Assembly: GCA_023418915.1 (NCBI GenBank)
Contig: JAEZYU010000039.1
Coordinates: 1 to 6,840 of the forward strand
Direction of reading: 5' to 3'
Source of the DNA: Bacillota bacterium
Lineage (GTDB): Bacteria; Bacillota; Clostridia; Acetivibrionales; DTU013
DNA length: 6,840 nt
Below are positions 1-6,734 of the stretch, in pieces (positions within the stretch are counted from its first letter, which is position 1; each line of letters starts with the position of its first letter). The position numbers and the translations under genes were made by a program. The notes below the pieces were generated by a model that searched no databases, was not told the DNA's origin, and saw only the letters and a list, made by a program, of their open reading frames with translations.

Positions 1-250
1 CCGCTTCAGGCCCTATGTCCCCGAGTCCAAGCACAGCAGTTCCGTCAGTGATGACCGCCACAAGGTTCCATCTTTTGGTAAGCTCGTATGACAGGTTAAT
101 GTCCTTTTGTATCGCAAGGCAGGGTTCCGCAACACCAGGTGTATACGCCAGCGAAAGCTCTTCCTTATTTTTAACTGAAACAGAACTTATAACCTCAATT
201 TTGCCTTTCCATTTCTCATGAAGTTTCAATGCTTCTTTTCTATAGTCCAC
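1..250 (-). CDS. Malic enzyme, N-terminal part (cut by window edge)
   Basis: Malic enzyme oxidatively decarboxylates malate to pyruvate with NAD(P)+ in the cytoplasm. Only the first 83 codons are present; the gene continues past the left edge. The translation begins MDYRKEALKLHEKWKGKIEV and contains the two hallmarks of the malic enzyme N-terminal domain: AYTPGVAEP (residues 35-43, with the likely catalytic Tyr36) and VITDGTAVLGLGDIG (66-80). The early position of these motifs fits the short bacterial form of about 400 residues rather than the long form. The start is a GTG at 248-250, preceded by AAGGAG (259-264) at 8 nt spacing; a second GTG two codons upstream lies too close to that site. 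It follows the PfkB kinase gene after 23 bp and is probably the last or a late operon member. Cofactor preference cannot be judged from this part. Confidence 0.9.
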   Translation of the reverse strand, partial: MDYRKEALKLHEKWKGKIEVISSVSVKNKEELSLAYTPGVAEPCLAIQKDINLSYELTKRWNLVAVITDGTAVLGLGDIGPEA

Positions 251-258
251 TATCACCG

Positions 259-264
259 CTCCTT
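259..264 (-). promoter_or_regulatory. Ribosome binding site of the malic enzyme gene
   Basis: AAGGAG on the minus strand, 8 nt before a GTG codon. It decides the start at position 250, because no ATG lies in frame nearby and the GTG at 254-256 would leave only 2 nt of spacing. Confidence 0.75.
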
Positions 265-273
265 GTATATATT

Positions 274-1239
274 TTAAGTTATTTCACCATTGATGATTTT
301 GCTGTTCATGCTAATAAAATCCAGCACCTGATCCATGCTTTGTATACCTGCTGTTGCCCCGACCTTTTGCACGCTTATTGATGCAACGGCGTTTGCAAAT
401 ATACAAGTTTTTTTAAGCTCCCATCCTTGTAATACTCCAGTCAGAAATCCAGCAACAAAATTGTCTCCTGCTCCTGTTGTATCCACTACATTTACATCAA
501 ATGGCTTAATCATAAAGCTATCCCTGCCAGATTTAACATAACAGCCATCCTTCCCCAGCTTAATAACTACTGTTCTGGCGCCTGCATCCTGCAATACTCC
601 AGCCATTTTAGAAGGATCCGTTTCATTGGTAAGGTATGCAGCTTCATCATAGCTTGGCATTAAGTAGTCGATATACGGAAGTATATTCTTGATACCATTA
701 AATCCAACGTTGAAGGAGTCATATTTCATATCTGCCGCCGTTATCACGTGATTGGACACGGCCTCTGACAATATATCAAATAATCCTCCCCTGTCTAACA
801 TGGGCAAAGCAAAGATACTTCCTATGTTAATTATTTTAGTTTTTCGCAGAATCGAAAAATCAATATCATCGGTACATAGCGAATTGTTTGCTCCCCTAAA
901 TGATAAAAAATTCCTCTTTCCGTCTTTATCAATAAGAACAACACATACACTTGTCTTTTCACTTTTTTCTGCAATAACATTGGCCGTATCTACTCCAATT
1001 TCGTTTGCGTATCTGATCAACACTTCTCCAAAATTATCTTTGCCTACTTTGCCTATAAGGCCTGTACTGACTCCAAGCTTTGCGAGAGTAATTGCCTCAT
1101 TCATAGCATCTCCGCCCGGGAAAAGCTCTATAGCGTCTACTAAATTGACATCAATATCGAAAACATCCTTATTTACAGGGCGTACCGGCAAATTAGCTAC
1201 AACAAGCCCTATACAATAAACATCACTAACTTTATTCAT
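274..1239 (-). CDS. PfkB-family carbohydrate kinase
   Basis: This 321-residue protein is an ATP-dependent sugar or sugar-phosphate kinase of the ribokinase/PfkB family, which has the usual length of 300-330. The N-terminal glycine pair with the following helix is seen at GGDAMNEAITLAKLG (42-56). The C-terminal signature DTTGAGDNFVAGFLTG (253-268) supplies the anion hole and the catalytic base Asp259. A KLGKDG motif (228-233) also fits the family. The family covers ribokinase, fructokinase, 2-keto-3-deoxygluconate kinase, tagatose-6-phosphate kinase and IolC, and the substrate cannot be read from motifs. Beside an aldolase and an isomerase, phosphorylation of the ketose before cleavage is the likely role. 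It starts 4 bp after the phosphoglycerate kinase stop. Its ribosome site (AAAGGA, 11 nt before ATG) lies inside the end of that gene. Confidence 0.93.
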   Translation of the reverse strand: MNKVSDVYCIGLVVANLPVRPVNKDVFDIDVNLVDAIELFPGGDAMNEAITLAKLGVSTGLIGKVGKDNFGEVLIRYANEIGVDTANVIAEKSEKTSVCVVLIDKDGKRNFLSFRGANNSLCTDDIDFSILRKTKIINIGSIFALPMLDRGGLFDILSEAVSNHVITAADMKYDSFNVGFNGIKNILPYIDYLMPSYDEAAYLTNETDPSKMAGVLQDAGARTVVIKLGKDGCYVKSGRDSFMIKPFDVNVVDTTGAGDNFVAGFLTGVLQGWELKKTCIFANAVASISVQKVGATAGIQSMDQVLDFISMNSKIINGEIT

Positions 1240-1243
1240 GAGT

Positions 1244-2518
1244 TCAATTATCCTTTGATATGTGTTTTTGAGAAGCTTTAACCATTGCCTCGACTAATGG
1301 AAGTTTCTTGCCGGAAATATATCGAATCATAGCTCCGCCTGCAGTGCAGACAAAATTGATTTTATTTAGGTCTATGAAACGACTGGCCGCACTTACTGTA
1401 TCTCCGCCACCAATAACCGAAAACCCTTTTGCGTTTGCTATAGCATTCCAAATTTCTCTTGTACCCTTTTCAAAAATCTTATTCTCATATGCTCCTGCGG
1501 GCCCATTAACAAAAATTGTCCCGGCATTATTTACATAATCTTTAAATATCTCTATGGTTCTTGAGCCAATGTCCATAAACAGTTCATCTTTTGGGAGATC
1601 AGTTACTGAGATTTCTAGCCTCTCACCATCTTTTTCATACGCAAGGTCAACCGGTGCAATTATTTTACCTGGGTATCTATACAAATAATCCTTGGCCGAG
1701 GGAATGAACACATCAAGTGATCTGTCCTTAATAAACCTTTCTTTCCTTTCGCCTATCGACATCCCTTGTGCCAGCAGCATAATTTCACCTGTTACACCGC
1801 AGGCCAATATATTATCAGCAGTACCTTTTTCCAAAACTTCCTTTAGCATTCCAAAGGCATCAGATATTTTTGCACCGCCAAGTACAAATACAGCAGGTTT
1901 CCCAGGGCTTTTCACTACCCTGTTAAGTGCATCTATTTCATTTACTAGTATATATCCGCCTGCTGTAGGAAGAAGCTCCTGAAATGCAACCATTGACGGA
2001 GCATTCCTATGAGCTGCCGAAAACGCATCATTCACGTAATAATCCGCTAATGGAGCCAGATTTCTTATCAGATATGTATTCATCATTTCTTCAGGTTTTA
2101 ATTTTACAGCGTCTTCAAATGTAGAAATTTCCTCAGTAAGGTATCTCAAATTGCCGAGCAGCACTGCCTCACCCGGCTTGAGATTCCTTATGGCCTCTCT
2201 TGCTGCAGGTCCTGCCACATCATCAACATATCTGATTTTTTCACCCAGCAGCTTGGACAACCTCTCAGCATGCTCCTGCAATGGTATTAAATTATGGTAA
2301 TCCAGTGTATCTCCCTGATGTGCCAATATAACAAGCTTAGCTTTTTGACCCAGGAGGTATTTGACCGTAGGAACACTCATTTTAATCCTGTTATCGTTTA
2401 CTATTCTCTTAGTATCTGGATCTATTGGTGAATTTATATCCAGTCTTAGTATTACGGTCTTTCCTGTATATTCGAACTCATTTATTGATCTTATACTGGA
2501 AGTCAGCGTTTTATCCAT
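1244..2518 (-). CDS. pgk: Phosphoglycerate kinase, archaeal-like and divergent
   Basis: Phosphoglycerate kinase transfers the acyl phosphate of 1,3-bisphosphoglycerate to ADP. At 424 residues it is longer than the bacterial norm of about 390-400. Family motifs in order: RLDINSPID (25-33), DNRIK (42-46), AHQG (66-69), NLRYLTEE (123-130), VNDAFSAAHRNAPS (162-175), LGGAK (213-217), DIGSRT (316-321), NGPAGAYE (338-345), GGGDT (370-374) and TAGGA (392-396). The forms DINSPID, AHQG, GPAAREAI and VNDAFSAAHR resemble archaeal enzymes as I recall them, rather than bacterial RVDFNVP and SHLGRP. Most residues that bind 3-phosphoglycerate are kept (Asp27, Asn29, Arg44, His67, Arg125, Arg171). The arginine of the usual HLGR loop is Asp70, and the second lysine of the GGAKxxxK motif is Ala221. 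The gene overlaps the dehydrogenase gene by 16 bp, suggesting translational coupling. The substrate might differ from the textbook one. Confidence 0.92.
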   Translation of the reverse strand: MDKTLTSSIRSINEFEYTGKTVILRLDINSPIDPDTKRIVNDNRIKMSVPTVKYLLGQKAKLVILAHQGDTLDYHNLIPLQEHAERLSKLLGEKIRYVDDVAGPAAREAIRNLKPGEAVLLGNLRYLTEEISTFEDAVKLKPEEMMNTYLIRNLAPLADYYVNDAFSAAHRNAPSMVAFQELLPTAGGYILVNEIDALNRVVKSPGKPAVFVLGGAKISDAFGMLKEVLEKGTADNILACGVTGEIMLLAQGMSIGERKERFIKDRSLDVFIPSAKDYLYRYPGKIIAPVDLAYEKDGERLEISVTDLPKDELFMDIGSRTIEIFKDYVNNAGTIFVNGPAGAYENKIFEKGTREIWNAIANAKGFSVIGGGDTVSAASRFIDLNKINFVCTAGGAMIRYISGKKLPLVEAMVKASQKHISKDN

Positions 2519-3531
2519 TTCCCCATCCCCAAGAAGTTATTTGTAGCACTTACTCCTTCAAGCCTGTCCTTCTGCATTCCCATTGCTGCTCTGATAGCAT
2601 CTACAGATTCGGGAATTGTGACAGATTCTTGTGGAATATTGATTGCAAACATAATATCGTCCCCGGAATTTACAATCGATTCCTCCCATAGTGCTATTTC
2701 ATACATATCACCCCTGGGATTTCCCAGGTCTCTGGCATATCTGAAAAGTGACGCATTTCCAAGAAAACCGTCCGACAGCCTTACTGTCCTTATCCTTGGG
2801 TGCTGGCTGAATACGCTTAAAGCTTCTTCCTTACAAATCTTCTTATTAGTTTTTGCAACTATAGAGATTATGTGTCCATGCGTTACAGGTGTGTGAACAA
2901 GTATCCCTGTTGCATCTATATGCGGCATTATTGTCATCAAATCAACTGCTTGATGGCTTGGCGCCTTATCAACCTGTAAAGCATTTGTAAGTCCCCTGTG
3001 ATAATCTCCCGGATCAGCAACACGCCTGATTATTGTGATTGCCACTTTATCTACGCCGACTGCTCTGTCCAGACAGTCTACCGCTCTGATCAAACCGGTA
3101 GTATTACATGATGTAAGCTTTAAGAACTGTTTCCCGATGCCCTTTTCATAGTTTGCATAACCATGAAAAAATACATCAGCTACACTGTTCTTCTCACCGC
3201 CCTGAAAAATAGCCTTTTTATTATATTTCTGGTACAGTTCCTTGTTTTTTGCCCCCACTCCGGCACTGGTTGAGTCCAGTATGATATCACATTTCTGAAT
3301 AAAATCATTAAACATTCCTGATACAGGGATATTTAGATCATCAAATAATTTTTGATTTTCAGGAAGAGCGTTGTATAAAGCATACGGCATCCCTTTTTCA
3401 TATAGAGCTCTTACAGCAAGTGTCGGTGCTATATCCGCGACTCCGACCAATTCCATATCCCCTTGCAAAGCCACTCCGTCAGCAAGCCTTTGTCCAATTA
3501 CTCCATATCCGACGACTCCTACTTTAACCAT
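2503..3531 (-). CDS. Type II (archaeal-type) glyceraldehyde-3-phosphate dehydrogenase
   Basis: This 342-residue protein would oxidise glyceraldehyde-3-phosphate with phosphate and NAD(P)+ to 1,3-bisphosphoglycerate. It belongs to the type II GAPDH family typical of archaea and is not the common bacterial GapA type. Evidence: Rossmann motif GYGVIG (8-13), IFQGGEK (108-114), the catalytic segment SCNTTGL (141-147, Cys142), IRRVADP (168-174), PSH (191-193) and THGH (217-220), one of whose histidines is probably the general base. The residue after the second Rossmann strand is Asp33 (VADIAP), where archaeal NADP-using enzymes often have Lys; this favours NAD. The ATG at 3531 was chosen because AGGAGG (3539-3544) sits 7 nt upstream. 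An in-frame TTG at 3549 lies before that site and is unlikely. The gene follows the isomerase/epimerase gene by 14 bp and its end overlaps the phosphoglycerate kinase gene. Confidence 0.92.
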   Translation of the reverse strand: MVKVGVVGYGVIGQRLADGVALQGDMELVGVADIAPTLAVRALYEKGMPYALYNALPENQKLFDDLNIPVSGMFNDFIQKCDIILDSTSAGVGAKNKELYQKYNKKAIFQGGEKNSVADVFFHGYANYEKGIGKQFLKLTSCNTTGLIRAVDCLDRAVGVDKVAITIIRRVADPGDYHRGLTNALQVDKAPSHQAVDLMTIMPHIDATGILVHTPVTHGHIISIVAKTNKKICKEEALSVFSQHPRIRTVRLSDGFLGNASLFRYARDLGNPRGDMYEIALWEESIVNSGDDIMFAINIPQESVTIPESVDAIRAAMGMQKDRLEGVSATNNFLGMGKWIKR

Positions 3532-3538
3532 GTAACAT

Positions 3539-3544
3539 CCTCCT
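3539..3544 (-). promoter_or_regulatory. Ribosome binding site of the type II GAPDH gene
   Basis: Perfect AGGAGG on the minus strand, 7 nt before the ATG at 3531. It lies downstream of the alternative in-frame TTG (3549), so it excludes that longer reading and shortens the protein by six residues. Confidence 0.8.
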
Positions 3545-3545
3545 A

Positions 3546-4355
3546 TCAAACCATATTTTTAAAGAATACCTTTCTTAAGAAAGCCAATGACTGTATCGCA
3601 TCAATTTTTAGGTCATCGGTAAACGCTTCTACACTGATTCTTGAGTCATACCCTATCTTTTTCAAATTGTTCAGGAAAGGTAAATAGTTTTCATTATCTG
3701 TTTCTTTAACAAATCTTCTTCCCTCAGGTCTGGATATATGAATATGACTAACATATTCGTTTGCGGTCAAAACTACATCCGCATCTTCTTTTTCGAGCGC
3801 TGAGTGGAAATAATCTATTACAATTTTGGCATTTTTTCCATGTGAATCCTTAGCCAGCTTTAAGCCGTCCAATGTTGAATTAATGATATTGCTTTCCTTT
3901 TTGTTGTACGGTTCTACTGCCAGAGTTATCCCATAACTATCTGCCATTTCGTCGAATTCCTGCAGGATCTCAACCAACTGCTGCCATGCTTTATCCTTTG
4001 AAAAACCCTCAGGTACATTTCTTGCAGGACCGCTTCCATATATGATCACTTTAGTATCCAGTTGTTCAGCTATATCTACTACCTTCTTAAGGTGATCGGA
4101 GATAACCGATCTATTGACTTTATCCCCAGTAAGCCTGATTTCCGCAGGAAACAGTAAATTGAAAACTTCACATCTCATTCCACATGCATCCAGCACACCT
4201 TTAAGCTTGTTGAAATCATTCTTCGGCAGATCTATTATCGGAGCTATAGGAAGCTCCACATAGTCATAGCCGATTCTTTTGAGCGTTTCAATGCCGCCCA
4301 TACCTATAGTGTCTTTTTCAGTTGCGAACATATTTGTACAACAGCCTATTTTCAT
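3546..4355 (-). CDS. Sugar phosphate isomerase/epimerase, TIM barrel (AP endonuclease 2 fold)
   Basis: This 269-residue protein has the xylose-isomerase-like TIM-barrel pattern of PF01261, shared by IolE, IolI, hydroxypyruvate isomerase, D-tagatose 3-epimerase and L-ribulose-5-phosphate epimerases. The expected metal site can be traced at strand ends: Glu148 (LAVEPYN), Asp181 and His184 (VIDYFHS), His206 (SHIHISRPEGRR) and Glu243 (ISVEAF). Arg213, shortly after His206, sits much like the substrate-binding arginine of the tagatose 3-epimerase group. No signal peptide is seen, so it should be cytoplasmic. The start is supported by AGGAGG (4365-4370) 9 nt upstream. It lies between the aldolase gene (44 bp gap) and the GAPDH gene (14 bp gap). 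Isomerising or epimerising an intermediate of this operon's pathway is likely, but the family is too broad to name a substrate. Confidence 0.85.
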   Translation of the reverse strand: MKIGCCTNMFATEKDTIGMGGIETLKRIGYDYVELPIAPIIDLPKNDFNKLKGVLDACGMRCEVFNLLFPAEIRLTGDKVNRSVISDHLKKVVDIAEQLDTKVIIYGSGPARNVPEGFSKDKAWQQLVEILQEFDEMADSYGITLAVEPYNKKESNIINSTLDGLKLAKDSHGKNAKIVIDYFHSALEKEDADVVLTANEYVSHIHISRPEGRRFVKETDNENYLPFLNNLKKIGYDSRISVEAFTDDLKIDAIQSLAFLRKVFFKNMV

Positions 4356-4364
4356 ACCTTCCGA

Positions 4365-4370
4365 CCTCCT
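4365..4370 (-). promoter_or_regulatory. Ribosome binding site of the isomerase/epimerase gene
   Basis: Perfect AGGAGG on the minus strand, 9 nt before the ATG at 4355 and preceded by a run of A. It lies in the 44 bp gap after the aldolase gene, the largest gap in the operon. I see no terminator or clear promoter in that gap. Confidence 0.75.
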
Positions 4371-4399
4371 TTTTTTAGTTCTGCATTATCAATGTGCAC

Positions 4400-5254
4400 T
4401 TATGCTTTCCCGTCAGCCATACATGCCTTTATCCATCTCTTTACTTCGACCTTTATGTTCTCAATTGCACGTCTCGCAACATCCACTGTGTGTGTATCCG
4501 GTTCCATGGTTTCGAGTTCCTTTTTAACAGTGGTCAGGTATGTGTGACGTATGATCGTTCCTACATTGACCTTGTTGATACCTTCTTTCACGGCTCTTTT
4601 AACATCTTCTTCCGGTATCCCTGTCCCGCCGTGCAGCACCAGTGGTGTCTCCAAAGCCTTATTTACCTCAGCAAGCCTCTTAAAATTGATCTCAGGTTTT
4701 CCTTTATAGAAACCATGCGCCGTTCCTATACCGATAGCCAGCAAATCCACTCCTGTATTTTTTACAAGCTTAACAGCCTCTTCTACATCCACCAGGAATT
4801 CTCCGCCGGTAAAGCTAGCTTCGTCCGTCTTGCCCTTTATCCTGCCCAGCTCAGCTTCAACATGCACTTCCCTTGCATGGGCATACTCAACTACTTCTGT
4901 GACAATCTTTATATTGTCATCCAAAGGGTATTTTGACGCATCGATCATTACCGAAGGATAACCATTGTCCACAGCTGCTTTACACAGGTCTATATCATTT
5001 GAATGGTCCAAATGATGTATCAGCGGGACCCTGGCTTTTTTCATAGCTGCAAGTCCAAATGCGCCGCATATTTCAACACCGATGGCATTTGCCACCTTTG
5101 GTATGGAAGCCACAAAAACCGGTGCTCCCTCTTCCTCAGCTGCCTCAGTGATAGCAATAAGATCCCACAAATCAGAATAGTTGAAGTGCGGAATAGCATA
5201 ACCCCCCAAATCAGCCTTTTTTAGCAGCTCACTTACAATTTGCCTGTTCATCAT
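4400..5254 (-). CDS. Class II (zinc) ketose-bisphosphate aldolase
   Basis: This 284-residue enzyme should reversibly cleave a ketose phosphate to dihydroxyacetone phosphate plus an aldehyde, using zinc. Diagnostic residues are in order: HLDHS (81-85) with catalytic Asp83 and zinc ligand His84, EAELGRI (133-139), GTAHG (177-181) with His180, LHGGTGIP (207-214) with His208, and NVGT (230-233) for the C1-phosphate. Length and spacing match the short FbaA/GatY/IolJ group almost residue for residue. Zinc ligands at 84, 180 and 208 correspond to 83, 180 and 208 in the E. coli tagatose-bisphosphate aldolase GatY. The substrate (fructose-, tagatose- or another ketose-phosphate, or the inositol-pathway intermediate) cannot be fixed from this. 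It begins 6 bp after the FucI-like gene. The start is the first of two adjacent ATGs, with AGAGGA overlapping the previous stop about 9 nt upstream; the second ATG is possible. Confidence 0.92.
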   Translation of the reverse strand: MMNRQIVSELLKKADLGGYAIPHFNYSDLWDLIAITEAAEEEGAPVFVASIPKVANAIGVEICGAFGLAAMKKARVPLIHHLDHSNDIDLCKAAVDNGYPSVMIDASKYPLDDNIKIVTEVVEYAHAREVHVEAELGRIKGKTDEASFTGGEFLVDVEEAVKLVKNTGVDLLAIGIGTAHGFYKGKPEINFKRLAEVNKALETPLVLHGGTGIPEEDVKRAVKEGINKVNVGTIIRHTYLTTVKKELETMEPDTHTVDVARRAIENIKVEVKRWIKACMADGKA

Positions 5255-5260
5255 TCTTCT

Positions 5261-6709
5261 CTATCCTCTCAAGTATTTTTCTATTTCTTCTGCAGTCGGT
5301 TCCACAGGATCCGGCTTAAGCCCTGGTATATATCTGCACGCTTCATACAACGCAGGTGCAACCTTTCCATGAACTCCCACACAGTGGTGGATATACGGGC
5401 CATAAATAAATTTGTGTTCCCATTTTGGCCAGTCCTTGAATTCTATCCAGCCATAGGTACCAAGCGTAGATGGGCCTGTAGTTCCTTTGCCGTGTCCCAT
5501 CAGCAGTGAATAATCTCCATTCCTGCCATCAAATCTCGATACCGTCAAATCTCCGCCTTTGATCTCAAAATGGCTGACGGCCGGAACCTTGCGATTGTAA
5601 TGGCAATTTAGCTCAGGACTGCCGCCTTCTTTCATCAAGCTTTTTGGGAAGACACCACAGTGCCAGAACAGTTCGGCATTGTCATTTTGCGGATGGCGTA
5701 TCGTTACATCAGCAAGAAAGGTAGGAGTCTCACCCATAACTGCTCCATTGACAAGCAATGAAGTAACTGCTCCGTGCAGATCGTCTTCGCAGATCGTTGG
5801 AAAACCAAGCTCAGTTAATTCCGATAATGCATAGCATGGGGATATCCCAGTTATATCGTACATCGGACCCCAGCATTGAGTTGCGGCAGCATTGAGACCT
5901 TCTACCTTTGCCCATTTGAGTATACTTAATTCCAGTGCTGCTACATTTGTGAGATACTCCTCGTCAAAATTGATCTTTTTGAAAACAGACTTTGTTTTAT
6001 CAATCAGTTCTGTAATTTCCTTTTTGCTGCCATCTCTTGTTTGATCATATAACCTTTTTAGGTCAGGTAATGTCATCGTTACAATTTCTATGCCAAATTT
6101 TTCCAGAAGCTCCCTTTCGTTGATCTTTACAGACCAGAATGAATCAGGGCGAAGGCTAATCTGGCCGATCCTCGGATTCCGAACAGCCTTTACAGCTCCG
6201 GCAGCTTGCATGAAATTTGTGAAGCATCTGCTAAAAAGCTCATCTTCCAATCTGCAGCTTGTTATGTATGTAAAGGGTACTCCCATTGTCTGTAATACCT
6301 TAGTGGTAGCAAACAGGCCGCATTGACTGTCTCTGTATCTGTAACCCTCTTCGTCGGTTATGTCCTCCCTGGGACCCCACAAAAGCAGCGGAAGGTTTAA
6401 ACGCTTTGCCAGTTTTGCCACAGCGTCTTCACACCCAAAATTACAATGCGGAGCAAAGATCGCATCCACTTTCTCTTCTCTAAATTTCTCAACAACCTTA
6501 TCCACATCAAGGCCATGGAAAAGCAAGCCTTCTTCATTAAGGAAATCTAGGTTAACATAATTAATGCTATTTGTCTTAAGCCAGTCTTCTATAGAATCCT
6601 TGCATTTACCAGCTTCAGCCTTATTAAAAGCTTTTTCACCATTCATTGTTCTTCTGGTAGGAGCAAACCCCAGCTTTATTTTGTACATGTCTAAGTATTT
6701 TTCCAGCAT
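5261..6709 (-). CDS. L-fucose/L-arabinose isomerase-family protein
   Basis: This 482-residue protein belongs to the FucI/AraA superfamily, metal-dependent enzymes that interconvert aldoses and ketoses. Counting from the upstream in-frame ATG at 6715, the N-terminal half shows the family segment APHCNFGCEDAVAKLAK (88-104) followed by LPLLLWGPRED (108-118). The C-terminal half shows CWGPMYDITGISPC (281-294), GFPTICEDDLHGAVTSLL (304-321), a FLAD segment (333-336), WHCG (351-354) and HHCVGVHG (443-450). Glu310, Asp336 and a histidine in the last motif are the probable metal-site residues, by analogy with the Glu-Asp-His site of FucI. It is shorter than FucI (about 590) and near AraA (about 500). 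The start at 6709 is preferred because GAGGAG lies 7 nt upstream; the ATG at 6715 would have only 1 nt. First gene of the visible operon; the sugar substrate is unknown. Confidence 0.85.
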   Translation of the reverse strand: MLEKYLDMYKIKLGFAPTRRTMNGEKAFNKAEAGKCKDSIEDWLKTNSINYVNLDFLNEEGLLFHGLDVDKVVEKFREEKVDAIFAPHCNFGCEDAVAKLAKRLNLPLLLWGPREDITDEEGYRYRDSQCGLFATTKVLQTMGVPFTYITSCRLEDELFSRCFTNFMQAAGAVKAVRNPRIGQISLRPDSFWSVKINERELLEKFGIEIVTMTLPDLKRLYDQTRDGSKKEITELIDKTKSVFKKINFDEEYLTNVAALELSILKWAKVEGLNAAATQCWGPMYDITGISPCYALSELTELGFPTICEDDLHGAVTSLLVNGAVMGETPTFLADVTIRHPQNDNAELFWHCGVFPKSLMKEGGSPELNCHYNRKVPAVSHFEIKGGDLTVSRFDGRNGDYSLLMGHGKGTTGPSTLGTYGWIEFKDWPKWEHKFIYGPYIHHCVGVHGKVAPALYEACRYIPGLKPDPVEPTAEEIEKYLRG

Positions 6710-6716
6710 ATACATT

Positions 6717-6722
6717 CTCCTC
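6717..6722 (-). promoter_or_regulatory. Ribosome binding site of the FucI-like gene
   Basis: GAGGAG on the minus strand. It lies 1 nt from the ATG at 6715 but 7 nt from the in-frame ATG at 6709, so it supports the shorter protein. Confidence 0.65.
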
Positions 6723-6734
6723 GTATAATAGTAT

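Noticed and set aside
15..221. Short plus-strand open reading frame at the left edge
   Set aside because: The opposite strand encodes the conserved malic enzyme N-terminus through the whole stretch, so this is a shadow.
752..1219. Open reading frame of 155 codons on the plus strand
   Set aside because: It is antisense to the PfkB kinase gene, has a low-complexity Ser/Ile/Leu-rich translation, and shows no family motif.
3532..3549. Six-residue N-terminal extension of GAPDH from a TTG codon
   Set aside because: The extension contains the AGGAGG ribosome site itself, and the Rossmann fold begins normally at the ATG at 3531.
4394..4936. Open reading frame of 180 codons on the plus strand
   Set aside because: It lies wholly opposite the class II aldolase gene, whose motifs are intact. 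The translation is rich in Cys, Phe, Ser and Tyr, with no recognisable domain, as expected of an antisense shadow.
274..5254. Complete myo-inositol catabolic operon (iol)
   Set aside because: A PfkB kinase, a class II aldolase and a TIM-barrel isomerase fit in part, but no inositol dehydrogenase, IolD, IolB or IolA is present, and GAPDH and PGK are not part of that pathway.
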